Below, piece by piece: positions 17,606 through 25,536 of a stretch of DNA of 64,000 nucleotides (positions are counted from its first letter, which is position 1; each line of letters opens with the position of its first letter). The notes beneath the pieces were generated by a model, which did not search any database, was not told the DNA's origin, and worked only from the letters and a program-made list of their open reading frames with translations. Position numbers and translations under genes: made by a program. The stretch covers positions 1,040,492 through 1,104,491 of the forward strand of contig JAHBUE010000001.1 in the NCBI GenBank assembly GCA_019638235.1. Reading direction: 5' to 3'. The stretch comes from Cyclobacteriaceae bacterium. Its GTDB lineage: Bacteria; Bacteroidota; Bacteroidia; Cytophagales; Cyclobacteriaceae.

Positions 17606-18795
17606 CGTAAATTTCCTTTAAACATGTTCATTTCCATTCTAACCCTGCGGCCTACACCAAGGGTAGTGGCGCGCACTAATTTTTCTGCCCCGTGCCTGTG
17701 CTTAATATGGTCAATGGCCTGATACAGCCGGATGCCCTCGGCCGTGTCGTCAAACAGGCTTACCTGGTAGTTGCCGTGTACTAATCCGCTTAACCGTACA
17801 CCCACCAGTCGAATCGGCATCCTGCGGTTGTAGAGCTTGTCGAATAATTGTGTTACGGTATGCAGCAATATATGGTCGGATGATGTGTAGGGAATTTGTA
17901 TTTGTTTGGTTTCCGTATCGAAGTTCGCGTAGCGGATTTTCACGGTTACACATGACGTGAGTTTATTTTGTCCGCGTAATTGAAACGCTACCTTTTCCAC
18001 CATGGCAATCAAAATTGACTTCAGTTTTTTTATGTCAATCGTATCGTTTTCAAAAGTACATTCTGTAGAAATGGATTTCTGTTCGCTGTACGGCACCACA
18101 GGCGAATTATCAATGCCGTGAGCTTTGTTCCATAAGGATACACCATTCTTGCCAAAGGCACTTACCAGGAACTTCAGCGGCATCTCGCGCAGCGTAGCCA
18201 CCGTGCGCACGCCCATATCATACAAAAATGCCGATGTTTGTTTCCCTATCATCGGTATTTTTTCAATGGCTAACGGGGCCAGAAATTCCTTTTCCTCGCC
18301 AGCCGGAATTTGTTTCTCAGCATCCGGCTTGAATTCATTGGTCGTTACTTTCGATACCAGCTTGTTCACCGACATACCCAATGAAATCGGCAGCCCGCTC
18401 TCGTGTATAATCTTTTGGCGCAATTCTTTCGCCCATTTAAACGCTCCAACAAATTTATCCATACCGCTTGCATCAATATAAAACTCGTCAATAGATGCCT
18501 TCTCAAACATGGGCACCGAGTCGGCAATGATGTCTGTTACTTCGTGCGAGTGTTTACTGTACGCCTCCATGTCGCCCGAAATCACCAGTGCATCGGGGCA
18601 CAGTTGCATGGCTAAGTACATGGGCATGGCCGAGTGCACCCCAAACCTGCGGGCTTCGTAGCTGCACGTGGCCACTACGCCCCTACGGCTTTGCCCGCCA
18701 ATAATTAAAGGCTTGCCCATCAGCCGTTTGTCGCGCCTGCACTCAACGGCCACAAAAAAGGCGTCTAAATCGAGGTGTATAATGTTCCTGTCCAC
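17602..18795 (-). CDS. dinB: DNA polymerase IV (Y family)
   Basis: 397 residues from a GTG start at 18795. Translesion polymerase. The metal-binding residues are D9 and D11 (HLDLDAFF) and D103/E104 (SIDEFYID); CSYEARRFGV is the finger motif, followed by the HhH region (MIGKQTSAFLYDMGVRTVATL) and little-finger domain. A short C-terminal end follows, and I see no canonical QxxLF clamp-binding motif. Directly upstream sit two ACTAAA-N3-TTTAGT palindromes, consistent with damage-inducible control by the nearby S24-type regulator (inference). Confidence 0.94.
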   Translation of the reverse strand: MDRNIIHLDLDAFFVAVECRRDKRLMGKPLIIGGQSRRGVVATCSYEARRFGVHSAMPMYLAMQLCPDALVISGDMEAYSKHSHEVTDIIADSVPMFEKASIDEFYIDASGMDKFVGAFKWAKELRQKIIHESGLPISLGMSVNKLVSKVTTNEFKPDAEKQIPAGEEKEFLAPLAIEKIPMIGKQTSAFLYDMGVRTVATLREMPLKFLVSAFGKNGVSLWNKAHGIDNSPVVPYSEQKSISTECTFENDTIDIKKLKSILIAMVEKVAFQLRGQNKLTSCVTVKIRYANFDTETKQIQIPYTSSDHILLHTVTQLFDKLYNRRMPIRLVGVRLSGLVHGNYQVSLFDDTAEGIRLYQAIDHIKHRHGAEKLVRATTLGVGRRVRMEMNMFKGNLR

Positions 18796-18807
18796 AGTGC
18801 GATATTA

Positions 18808-18857
18808 ACTAAAAATTTTAGTATTAAGCTTTATTATTAAACTAAATATTTTAGTTT
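18808..18857. promoter_or_regulatory. Twin palindromic operator candidates upstream of dinB
   Basis: Site 1, 18808-18822, has perfect 7-bp arms ACTAAAA/TTTTAGT around one base. Site 2, 18839-18857, has perfect 8-bp arms AAACTAAA/TTTAGTTT around TAT. Both share ACTAAA-N3-TTTAGT, with centres 33 bp apart (about three helical turns), and the proximal centre is 20 bp from the dinB GTG. The pattern is what a dimeric repressor would bind. The region is AT-rich, which raises the chance level, but two identical patterns at helical spacing are hard to dismiss. Confidence 0.6.
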
Positions 18858-18893
18858 TGTGATGTCGCTTGCCATAGCGCGTTGGAATTGTGG

Positions 18894-19178
18894 GTAGCCC
18901 GGTAAAATCGGGACTACCTTCATATTCCTTTGTGATTGGAGTATTTTGATTTGGGCGTGCCCCCGATTTGCACACAAGCCAACGCACCGGCCATCGGGGT
19001 CGGGCTGTCGGCACTCGCCAGTCCTGCGCACGTCCCACTTCGGGCTCAAACAATGCCTCCATCCCTCACGCAAGGGAGAGTTAACAATAACGCAACCCCG
19101 AAAGGGTTGATTAGGTTTAACCATCGGGGGCATCAGATGGTGAGTAAACAAAAGTAATCATCCAACTCCGAAGGGTTG
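18894..19178. repeat. Left flank of the transposase: hairpin array
   Basis: Gene-free. Hairpins seen: 18894-18917 (GTAGCCCG with CGGGACTAC, one bulge); 18961-18999 (CCCCGAT/ATCGGGG, long loop); 19093-19109 (CAACCC/GGGTTG); 19120-19141 (ACCATC/GATGGT); 19163-19178 (CAACTC/GGGTTG with one wobble). The block around 18950-19080 is more GC-rich than its surroundings. Confidence 0.6.
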
Positions 19179-19191
19179 AATATGCTTGACA

Positions 19192-19638
19192 ATGGGCAGT
19201 TACAGACAGATATATTACCACATCGTATTCGGAACCAAGTACCGACAACCCACTATCGCGGAAGCGTATTGTGAAGAATTATATAAGTATATCTCCGGTA
19301 CAATCGAAAACAAGAAGAGCAAGCTCTATCGCATTAACGGGGTAGAAGATCATATCCACATCTTGTCCGACTTGCATCCGTCAATATCATTAGCCGATTT
19401 TGTGAAAGATATCAAAGTGTCCACCAGCATCTGGATGAAGGAGAACGGTAAATTTCCGGCATTTACCGGATGGCAGGAAGGGTATGGTGCATTTACGTGC
19501 TCGGTACGTAGCCGCGACCGGATTATTAACTACATTAAAAACCAGAAGGAGCACCATAAAAAAAAGTCTTTTATCGATGAGTACAAGAGTTTATTAACCA
19601 AACACGAAATTGAGTTTGATGAGCGCTATTTACTTTGA
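19192..19638 (+). CDS. IS200/IS605-type (Y1_Tnp, REP-associated-like) transposase
   Basis: 148 residues from ATG 19192 (a TTG two codons upstream is the alternative). The HUH nuclease motif is H54-I-H56 (VEDHIHIL) and the catalytic Tyr is Y114 (IINYIKNQKEHH), both intact. Single-strand transposases of this family act on hairpins at element ends. No TnpB or other cargo is present. It sits between dinB and the S24 regulator and is transcribed toward the regulator. Confidence 0.9.
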   Translation: MGSYRQIYYHIVFGTKYRQPTIAEAYCEELYKYISGTIENKKSKLYRINGVEDHIHILSDLHPSISLADFVKDIKVSTSIWMKENGKFPAFTGWQEGYGAFTCSVRSRDRIINYIKNQKEHHKKKSFIDEYKSLLTKHEIEFDERYLL

Positions 19639-19652
19639 ACAGCTTTTACATT

Positions 19653-19792
19653 CAACCCCTTCGGGGTTGCGTTGGAGTTTTTATTCCAACCATGAGTTGC
19701 ACTCATGGTTGGACATATTGAAGCCCTTCGGGCTTCTGTACTACGAAGTCCGAAGGACTTCACTTTGCTTAACCACCCGACTATCGGGTGGT
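19653..19792. repeat. Right flank of the transposase: five tandem hairpins
   Basis: Perfect stems in order: 19653-19669 CAACCCC/GGGGTTG, loop TTC; 19686-19712, an 11-bp stem CCAACCATGAG/CTCATGGTTGG; 19720-19736 GAAGCCC/GGGCTTC, loop TTC; 19745-19761 GAAGTCC/GGACTTC, loop GAA; 19772-19792 ACCACCCGA/TCGGGTGGT, loop CTA. The third and fourth differ by a compensated C-G to T-A change, suggesting that structure rather than sequence is conserved. The array ends 32 bp before the regulator start. Confidence 0.75.
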
Positions 19793-19823
19793 ATCACCAT
19801 GCTACACACAGTCATCTAACACT

Positions 19824-20600
19824 ATGACCGTCAATAAAAACCTCAAACACCTTCGCCTCAAACACGAGCTTACCCAAAAGCAGTTTGCTGAAAAGCTTGG
19901 GCTGAAGCAATCCGTTATCGGGGCATACGAAGAAGAGCGCGCAACACCGCCCTTGAACGTGTTGCTGGATGTGTCTAACACGTTTAACGTGAGCATGGAT
20001 GTGCTCACACGAAAAGAGTTAAGCAATCTGCCCGAAAAAGATTGGAAGTCCTCATCCCCTTCAAAAGAAGTATTGGCTATTACCGTTGATACTTCAGGGA
20101 AAGAAAACGTAGAACTTGTTTCGCAAAAAGCATCGGCCGGTTACTTAGCCGGTTACCACGACCCCGAATTTATTGCCGAGCTTCCAAAAATCAACCTGCC
20201 GGTATTGCCAAAAAATAAAACGTATCGTGCTTTTGAAATCCAGGGCGACTCCATGTTGCCCGTGCAGCCCGGCTCGGTATTGTTTGGTGAATATGTTGAG
20301 AATCTTGAATCGGTTAAAAACGGAAAACCCTACATATTAGTAACGCAGCAAGAAGGTATTGTTTTCAAGCGCGTGTTTCGATTTGACGATGATAATAGCA
20401 AACTCCTTCTTGTTTCCGATAATCGCCAATATGAGCCTTACGCCATTGCGGTTGTTGATGTGCTGGAAATCTGGAGTGTGCGTGGTTATTATTCTACCAA
20501 ACTTCCTGAAGGCGATAGCGCGGTCTCGCCCTTAGCCGACCAATTAGCCTTACAGGTGCTGCAACTCCAGGAGCAGTTGAGGCTTTATAAGAAGCGTTAA
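19824..20600 (+). CDS. LexA-like XRE-S24 transcriptional regulator
   Basis: 258 residues from ATG 19824 (MTVNKNLKHLRLKH). Residues 5-60 are an XRE helix-turn-helix (LTQKQFAEKLGLKQSVIGAYE). Residues 100-220 are an S24 self-cleaving domain with the scissile Ala105-Gly106, nucleophile S143 (GDSMLP) and general base K182 (VFKRVF); all needed residues are present. A coiled tail ends the protein. It probably represses until RecA-stimulated self-cleavage. It faces away from dinB across the transposase, and I propose dinB as its target. Its own promoter must lie within or beside the hairpin array. Confidence 0.87.
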   Translation: MTVNKNLKHLRLKHELTQKQFAEKLGLKQSVIGAYEEERATPPLNVLLDVSNTFNVSMDVLTRKELSNLPEKDWKSSSPSKEVLAITVDTSGKENVELVSQKASAGYLAGYHDPEFIAELPKINLPVLPKNKTYRAFEIQGDSMLPVQPGSVLFGEYVENLESVKNGKPYILVTQQEGIVFKRVFRFDDDNSKLLLVSDNRQYEPYAIAVVDVLEIWSVRGYYSTKLPEGDSAVSPLADQLALQVLQLQEQLRLYKKR

Positions 20601-20607
20601 TTATAAC

Positions 20608-20696
20608 CGGAGTTACGCAATCTTTGAATCTTTGTGTTTTTCTTAGCGTTCTTTGCGCCTTTGCGTGAAAATATTAGAGAAACATGCGTAACTCCG
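20608..20696. repeat. MITE-like element with 12-bp terminal inverted repeats
   Basis: CGGAGTTACGCA at the left end and its exact complement TGCGTAACTCCG at the right enclose 65 bp containing the word series CTTTGCGCCTTTGCG. The terminal motif GTTACGCA is also at the ends of the elements at 35242 and 53394. It fills the gap between the regulator and dtd. Confidence 0.65.
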
Positions 20697-20752
20697 ATTT
20701 ATCTCCCGAAGGTTTTATTCTGTATTTTCAGACTTTCGTTTATGTTTGATAT

Positions 20753-21205
20753 ATGATTGCCGTTATCCAGCGCGTTTCTTCCTGTTCGGTTGAGATAAAT
20801 CACTCTGTTAAATCGTCCATTCAAAAAGGGTTGCTGGTGTTACTTGGTATTGAAGATGCCGATAATGATGAAGATATTGACTGGTTGACTAATAAGATTG
20901 TTAACCTGCGTATTTTTAATGATACTGATGGCGTAATGAATGTAAGCGTAAAAGATACCGATGGTGATATTCTTGTAGTGAGCCAGTTTACATTGCACGC
21001 CAGCACAAAGAAGGGCAACCGGCCATCGTATATAAAGGCATCGAAACCCGAAGTAGCCATTCCGCTTTATGAAAAATTTGTAAAAGCTGTTGAAACAGTT
21101 TTAGAAAAACCTGTGCAAACCGGTGAGTTTGGCGCTGACATGAAGGTGAGTTTACTGAATGACGGCCCTGTAACCATTATTATTGACACGAAAGACCGTA
21201 AGTAA
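20753..21205 (+). CDS. dtd: D-aminoacyl-tRNA deacylase
   Basis: 150 residues. It hydrolyses D-amino acids (and Gly from tRNA-Ala) off mischarged tRNA. The motifs of the dimer-shared active site are present: SQFTLHA (SQxTL) and NDGPVTIII (the GPxT cross-subunit motif). N-terminus MIAVIQRVSSCSVEI is standard, and length is normal. A small hairpin (AAACCTGCC/GGTAGGTTT) lies just after the stop. Confidence 0.95.
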   Translation: MIAVIQRVSSCSVEINHSVKSSIQKGLLVLLGIEDADNDEDIDWLTNKIVNLRIFNDTDGVMNVSVKDTDGDILVVSQFTLHASTKKGNRPSYIKASKPEVAIPLYEKFVKAVETVLEKPVQTGEFGADMKVSLLNDGPVTIIIDTKDRK

Positions 21206-21266
21206 TTTGAAAACCTGCCTGCCGGTAGGTTTGATAATTCGTTGATTTGAAAATTAATACCGACTT

Positions 21267-21947
21267 ATGAGAACGATACTCTTGCTTCCGTTTTTTTCTT
21301 TTCTGCTGATTGCCGTTCACGCACAAAATAAATACGGCCTTACCCCCACAAATTATGAGGCGTATGTGAACGATGTGAAATCCAACCCGGAGAAAGAACT
21401 TGTTGACCTTGAAAAATTTATTCCCGGAATTGTTCTCGACATTCGCTATGCCACAACAAACAACTTTACGGGCGAACAAATCTATAACCTGCCTAAAGCC
21501 TATGCCCGCAAGCCGGTAGCCGAAGCATTGAAGAAAGCCCAGGCCGAATTTGCGAAGCAAGGTGTAGGCATTAAAATATTTGATGCCTACCGGCCATATT
21601 CCGCTACAGTAAAATTTTATGAAGTGTATCGCGACACAACGTATGTAGCTTCACCTTATAAAGGCTCGCGACATAACAGGGGTTGCGCTATCGACATGAC
21701 ATTGATTGATTTAAAAACCGGTAAAGAATTAAAAATGCCAACTGAATACGACTCTTTCAAGGAAGAAGCATGGCCGTCAGCCCCGGTAAGCGACCCGGTA
21801 GTTCGTAAAAACCGCGACCTGATTATTTCCATTATGCACAAGCACGATTTTACGGTTTATGCCTCCGAGTGGTGGCACTTCGACTTCAACGGATGGCAGA
21901 AATTTGAAGTAATGAATATTGATTTTGAAGAATTGAAAAATCATTAA
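21267..21947 (+). CDS. D-alanyl-D-alanine dipeptidase, M15 (VanX/DdpX-like)
   Basis: 226 residues with a signal peptide (LLLPFFSFLLIAVHAQ). The Zn site motifs SRHNRGCAIDMTL (His and Asp ligands) and SEWWHFDF (catalytic Glu, His ligand) are intact. It acts in the periplasm on D-Ala-D-Ala from peptidoglycan turnover. No van resistance genes accompany it, so recycling or nutrition is the likely role. The next gene starts 8 bp downstream. Confidence 0.9.
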   Translation: MRTILLLPFFSFLLIAVHAQNKYGLTPTNYEAYVNDVKSNPEKELVDLEKFIPGIVLDIRYATTNNFTGEQIYNLPKAYARKPVAEALKKAQAEFAKQGVGIKIFDAYRPYSATVKFYEVYRDTTYVASPYKGSRHNRGCAIDMTLIDLKTGKELKMPTEYDSFKEEAWPSAPVSDPVVRKNRDLIISIMHKHDFTVYASEWWHFDFNGWQKFEVMNIDFEELKNH

Positions 21948-21955
21948 CTTTGAAT

Positions 21956-22327
21956 ATGGAGTATGTTACCCGTACCTCGCAACCCGAATCCCGTACCATG
22001 ACTATCGAACAAGCCCAACAACAAGTTGACCAATGGATAAAGACCGTTGGCGTTCGTTACTTCAATGAACTCACCAACATGGCAATGCTTACTGAAGAGG
22101 TAGGTGAGCTGGCGCGAATTATTGCCCGCAGGTATGGCGAACAATCTGAAAAGGAAAGCGATAAGAATAAAGACTTAGGCGATGAAATGGCTGATGTGCT
22201 TTGGGTATTGATTTGTTTGGCTAATCAGACAGGTATAAATCTTACCGAAGCGTTTCAAAAAAATCTTGAAAAGAAGAACACACGCGATAAGGATCGTCAT
22301 CAGCAAAATATAAAGCTCAAAAGCTGA
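21956..22327 (+). CDS. MazG-like nucleotide pyrophosphohydrolase
   Basis: 123 residues from ATG 21956; a later ATG at 21998 (MTIEQAQQQVDQ) is a good alternative. The all-alpha NTP pyrophosphatase motif is complete: MLTEEVGELARII (EExxE) and then LGDEMADVLWVLICLANQTGINL (ExxD). Such enzymes remove non-canonical or excess (d)NTPs. A Lys/Asp-rich tail ends the protein. Confidence 0.9.
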   Translation: MEYVTRTSQPESRTMTIEQAQQQVDQWIKTVGVRYFNELTNMAMLTEEVGELARIIARRYGEQSEKESDKNKDLGDEMADVLWVLICLANQTGINLTEAFQKNLEKKNTRDKDRHQQNIKLKS

Positions 22328-22337
22328 TTTTTCCAAG

Positions 22338-23045
22338 TTATTGAGTCAGGATCAACTCATTATTAATAAGCTTCGGAACAACCGGGTATTGGTCGGGTGT
22401 AAGGCAAAACTCAATGTCTTTGTGAATATTCAGCCGGTTTAGTCTTTTTACGTGGCTGGAACCTTTCAGAAAACCAACCATATCTTTTTTGGCGAGGTTA
22501 TATAAATGTTGTGCGGCAAGCGGGGCATCGCAATCGGGCTCAATGTTATTTTTCAGATTTTCAACCAGCGCACCGGCAAACAACGTGTCTTCTAAATTTA
22601 CTTTTCCCTTCCAGGCTGCACACACTACCAATACATTGTTGCTTCCGTTTTTCAAATATTCCGTTACAGCAGAAAGATTAATAAACGAGCCGATGATAAT
22701 TTCTTTTGCGCCTTGCGATTTGGCAATAGCCTGCGTGCCGTTAGTAGTGGTGAAAGCAATTTTTTCGTCTTTAAGTTTTTTGTTCATGTATTCAAAAGGC
22801 GAATTACCGAAATCAAACCCTTCTACTTTTTCGCCATTGCGCTCACCGGCAGTATAGTAACCCTGAGCCTTTATGGCACGGCATTCTTCCAAATTAGCAA
22901 ACGGCCTGATACTTTTTACACCGTGAGCAAGTGCTGTTACCATACACGATGTTGCACGAAGTATATCCACCACCACAACCACGCGATCACCTACGGGATA
23001 TAGATGCATTAAATCCGGGCTCAGACAGACATCAATTGTTTTCAT
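22338..23045 (-). CDS. 2-phosphosulfolactate phosphatase family protein (ComB)
   Basis: 235 residues. ComB-family motifs: VVVVDILRATSCMVTAL, FANLEECRAIK, TAGERNGEKVEGFDFGNSP and TTTNGTQAI. ComB makes sulfolactate in coenzyme M synthesis, but the family is widespread in bacteria without CoM, where the substrate is unknown; the same caveat holds here. It is followed by gcvT on the same strand (upstream) with 23 bp between. Confidence 0.85.
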   Translation of the reverse strand: MKTIDVCLSPDLMHLYPVGDRVVVVVDILRATSCMVTALAHGVKSIRPFANLEECRAIKAQGYYTAGERNGEKVEGFDFGNSPFEYMNKKLKDEKIAFTTTNGTQAIAKSQGAKEIIIGSFINLSAVTEYLKNGSNNVLVVCAAWKGKVNLEDTLFAGALVENLKNNIEPDCDAPLAAQHLYNLAKKDMVGFLKGSSHVKRLNRLNIHKDIEFCLTPDQYPVVPKLINNELILTQ

Positions 23046-23068
23046 TGAACTATTTTTTGGACGGGTAA

Positions 23069-24157
23069 CTACTTATTGATGAATGGAAGTTTTGTGACCT
23101 CAGCCTTTAACGCCCGTCCACGCACGTCAATAAATATCTCGCTTCCGGGCGATGATAACTCCGTTGCTACATATCCTAAACCAATACCAATACCCAGCAT
23201 GGGCGACATGGTTCCTGATGTTACTTTGCCGATGATGTTTCCGGCTGCATCTTTAATCAGGTAATCGTGGCGAGGAATGCCTTTGTCTATCATTTTGAAG
23301 CCAACTAATTTTTTTGTTATTCCCGCTTCTTTTTGTTTTTTGATGTTGGCGGCATTGGTAAACTCTTTGGTGAACTTTGTTATCCATCCCAACCCGGCCT
23401 CAAGCGGAGAGGTTGTATCATCAATATCATTACCATACAGGCAAAAGCCCATTTCCAACCTCAATGTATCGCGGGCGCCTAAGCCAATGGGTTTAATGTC
23501 AACTTCTTTGCCGGCTTCAAAAATGGCGTGCCATATTTTTTCTGCAAGGTTCTTATGTACATAAATCTCAAAACCACCTGCACCGGTATAGCCCGTGTTC
23601 GACATAATCACATTAGGTACGCCTGCAAACTCACCATAGGCAAAGTGATAATACTTGATGGCGCTTAAATCTGTATTGGTTAGTTTTTGCAAAGTGGCTA
23701 CCGCCTTTGGCCCCTGTATCGCAAACAAACATATATCGTCAGAAATATTTTGCAGGTCAGCGCCTTGTGTATTGAATTGCGAAATCCAGTTCCAGTCTTT
23801 TTCAATATTGCCGGCATTTACTACCAGCAGGTAATCTTCATCCTTGAATTTGTAAACAATCAGGTCATCTACAATACCGCCTTTTTCGTTGGGCAGGCAG
23901 GAATATTGCGCCTGTCCGTCAACCAATTTAGCGGCATCGTTGCTGGTAACGCGCTGAATCAGGTCGAGCGCCTTCGGGCCTTTAACGGTAAACTCACCCA
24001 TGTGCGACACATCGAACACGCCCACCCCGTTGCGCACGGTCATGTGTTCTTCAATATCGGACGAATAGCGCACCGGCATATTAAAGCCCGCAAAGGGTAC
24101 CATTTTGGCACCAAGTTTTACGTGTAAATCGTTCAGAGGAATTTGTTTGACATCCAT
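23069..24157 (-). CDS. gcvT: Glycine cleavage system aminomethyltransferase (T protein)
   Basis: 362 residues. It transfers the aminomethyl carbon from the H protein to tetrahydrofolate. N-terminus [28 protein letters not shown], then [18 protein letters not shown] and [13 protein letters not shown] are standard family blocks, and length is normal. gcvH and gcvP are not in the window. tRNA-Pro lies just upstream on the same strand. Confidence 0.95.
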   Translation of the reverse strand: MDVKQIPLNDLHVKLGAKMVPFAGFNMPVRYSSDIEEHMTVRNGVGVFDVSHMGEFTVKGPKALDLIQRVTSNDAAKLVDGQAQYSCLPNEKGGIVDDLIVYKFKDEDYLLVVNAGNIEKDWNWISQFNTQGADLQNISDDICLFAIQGPKAVATLQKLTNTDLSAIKYYHFAYGEFAGVPNVIMSNTGYTGAGGFEIYVHKNLAEKIWHAIFEAGKEVDIKPIGLGARDTLRLEMGFCLYGNDIDDTTSPLEAGLGWITKFTKEFTNAANIKKQKEAGITKKLVGFKMIDKGIPRHDYLIKDAAGNIIGKVTSGTMSPMLGIGIGLGYVATELSSPGSEIFIDVRGRALKAEVTKLPFINK

Positions 24158-24214
24158 AATATGTTGGTTCAGTAAAAAGCCCTGAACAACCGGCCAGGGC
24201 GTGAATTTTTTTTG

Positions 24215-24288
24215 TCGGGGCGACAGGATTCGAACCTACGACCTCCACGTCCCGAACGTGGCGCGCTACCGGGCTGCGCTACGCCCCG
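24215..24288 (-). tRNA. tRNA-Pro (anticodon CGG)
   Basis: 74 nt on the minus strand. Acceptor stem CGGGGCG/CGCCCCG with discriminator A; anticodon stem CCACG/CGTGG with loop TTCGGGA, giving anticodon CGG, which reads CCG (Pro). T-loop TTCGAAT is intact, and CCA is not encoded. Confidence 0.96.
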
Positions 24289-24438
24289 AAAGTGTGCAAA
24301 AGTAAGCAGTAAAGGCGACTTTTAAAATCTGAACGAGGAAGGACATGCCACATTTATGACTGTTTGGTATTTTACTTTTTACTGGTAATAACCGGGCATC
24401 CCAAACAATTTTATAACAACTTGATTTTGCTCTTGTAA

Positions 24439-24636
24439 CGCTTTCAAGCTAACTCCAAAAACAGCGTTATTGCCAGCACCCGCTATGGTGAAATTTATAC
24501 CAATCTCGATGTAAAATTTAAGCCTGCTTCTAAAGATGGGCTTGTAAAATGGACGGATGTAAGCTGCGAACTTAATGGAGGAGGCGTTCAACTGAAATTA
24601 GTATCCGCTTACGGGAACGTTTATATGCGTCAATAG
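24439..24636 (+). pseudogene. C-terminal remnant of a DUF4097-type beta-strand-repeat protein
   Basis: An open stretch of 65 codons between a TAA at 24436 and a TAG at 24634 has no start. It translates to segments typical of the C-terminus of DUF4097 'adhesin' proteins: STRYGEIYTNLDVKF, then ELNGGGVQLKLVSAYGNVYM followed by RQ and stop. Only the last part survives; I find no N-terminal part in the 150 bp upstream. Likely a decayed gene between the tRNA and the next gene. Confidence 0.6.
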
Positions 24637-24696
24637 CAATTACACGCGCAGCATTAGAAGGGAAAACTGATTATGTATTTTAATCAAATTTAAACT

Positions 24697-25305
24697 ATGA
24701 AAAATATACTCCTGGTTTTGTGTATTTTCTTCATTCCTTTTCCGGGCTTATGCCAGGATGAAATGGATAACCGGATAAAAATGATAACAGAATACGGCTC
24801 GGACATCCGGACAATACAGGATATGTTCACCTTTGAACAGATTGATTATTATCAGGTGAAATTTGTTGGAGCAGGTTTGAAAGGGAAAAACTTTTATCTG
24901 GTAATGAAAGACTTATGGGATGGAGAAATAATTAAAACCGACACGCTTGTTAACACTTCGACAAATGAAAGAATGCTGCCGATCAGCTCAGACACATTAA
25001 ATTTGAGAGTAACTGCTAAAAAGATTACTGATAGTGAGTTGAAGCTGATTTTCAGATTTCCTCAATTCGGGATAAGCAAAACCTACAAAGCGACTGAATC
25101 AAATGATTATTCTTTGCGAGATGTTGGGCGGAGTTTGAAAATAGAAACAGGAAAAGAATTTTCAGCTTTCGCTTACATCCTGCCGTATGAAAAAGACGGA
25201 TGGAAAATGTGGTGCGCAGTTGACAGCAGCGGAAAAGATATTGAAAAGTGGGGGAAGGAATTCGGTTTAAAGCATTACCTCATTTTTGAAATGAAGTTCG
25301 ATTGA
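24697..25305 (+). CDS. Secreted protein of unknown function
   Basis: 202 residues with signal peptide MKNILLVLCIFFIPFPGLCQ. The mature part has alternating strands (YQVKFVGAGLKGKNFYLVMKDLWDGEIIKTDT) and no recognised motif. AT-rich codon use compared with the surrounding core genes suggests an accessory gene. It is followed by the TonB-receptor promoter region on the same strand; a terminator between them is not obvious. Confidence 0.65.
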   Translation: MKNILLVLCIFFIPFPGLCQDEMDNRIKMITEYGSDIRTIQDMFTFEQIDYYQVKFVGAGLKGKNFYLVMKDLWDGEIIKTDTLVNTSTNERMLPISSDTLNLRVTAKKITDSELKLIFRFPQFGISKTYKATESNDYSLRDVGRSLKIETGKEFSAFAYILPYEKDGWKMWCAVDSSGKDIEKWGKEFGLKHYLIFEMKFD

Positions 25306-25392
25306 TGAATAAACCATAACCTTTCTGCTTACCGTATGCCCTGTTAGCGAGTTGGTTGTCCGGACGTATTTTACAATCTGGGTATTTCTTTT

Positions 25393-25407
25393 GTAAAGTC
25401 TATTTAC
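25393..25407. promoter_or_regulatory. Distal copy of the shared operator core
   Basis: GTAAAGTCTATTTAC, a 5-bp-arm palindrome (GTAAA/TTTAC), contains the core TAAAGTCTATT that is also in the proximal element 78 bp downstream. It could be a second site for the same regulator; the support is the shared 11-nt core. Confidence 0.4.
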
Positions 25408-25470
25408 GAAAGCCCTGAAATCGTTTGCAAAGCCCGTTTTTTCAAAGCGGTTTTTATTTTTTTATAAAAA

Positions 25471-25513
25471 CTATAAAGTCTATTGATTTAGTAGATTATT
25501 ATAGTTTCCTTTG
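25471..25513 (+). promoter_or_regulatory. TonB-receptor promoter with operator-like element
   Basis: Bases 25471-25494 (CTATAAAGTCTATTG then ATTTAGTAG) match, as the reverse complement, 22 of 24 bases of the element at 30110-30133. Eleven bp downstream is TTCCTTTG (25506-25513), one mismatch from the Bacteroidota -7 box TAnnTTTG. The receptor ATG follows 23 bp later. The element covers the expected -33 region. Confidence 0.6.
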
Positions 25514-25536
25514 AACCTCAAATTCAACCTAAGCCT

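Larger units (their letters stand above)
19093..19792 (+). mobile_element. IS200/RAYT-type element with REP-like hairpin arrays on both sides
   Basis: A single-domain HUH transposase gene is bordered by short hairpins. The left hairpins read CAACCCCGAAAGGGTTG and CAACTCCGAAGGGTTG; the right one, CAACCCCTTCGGGGTTG, is their near-exact reverse complement, so the borders are in inverted orientation, as in BIME/REP arrangements. No target duplication can be assigned. The limits given run from the first CAACCC hairpin to the last right-side hairpin. Confidence 0.6.

Noticed and set aside
19653..19792. CRISPR array
   Set aside because: The repeated units are hairpins with different stems and no constant-length spacers, and no cas genes are present.
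21267..21947. Vancomycin-resistance gene
   Set aside because: VanX-like, but with no vanH/vanA or regulator nearby and with a signal peptide; a peptidoglycan-recycling role is more likely.
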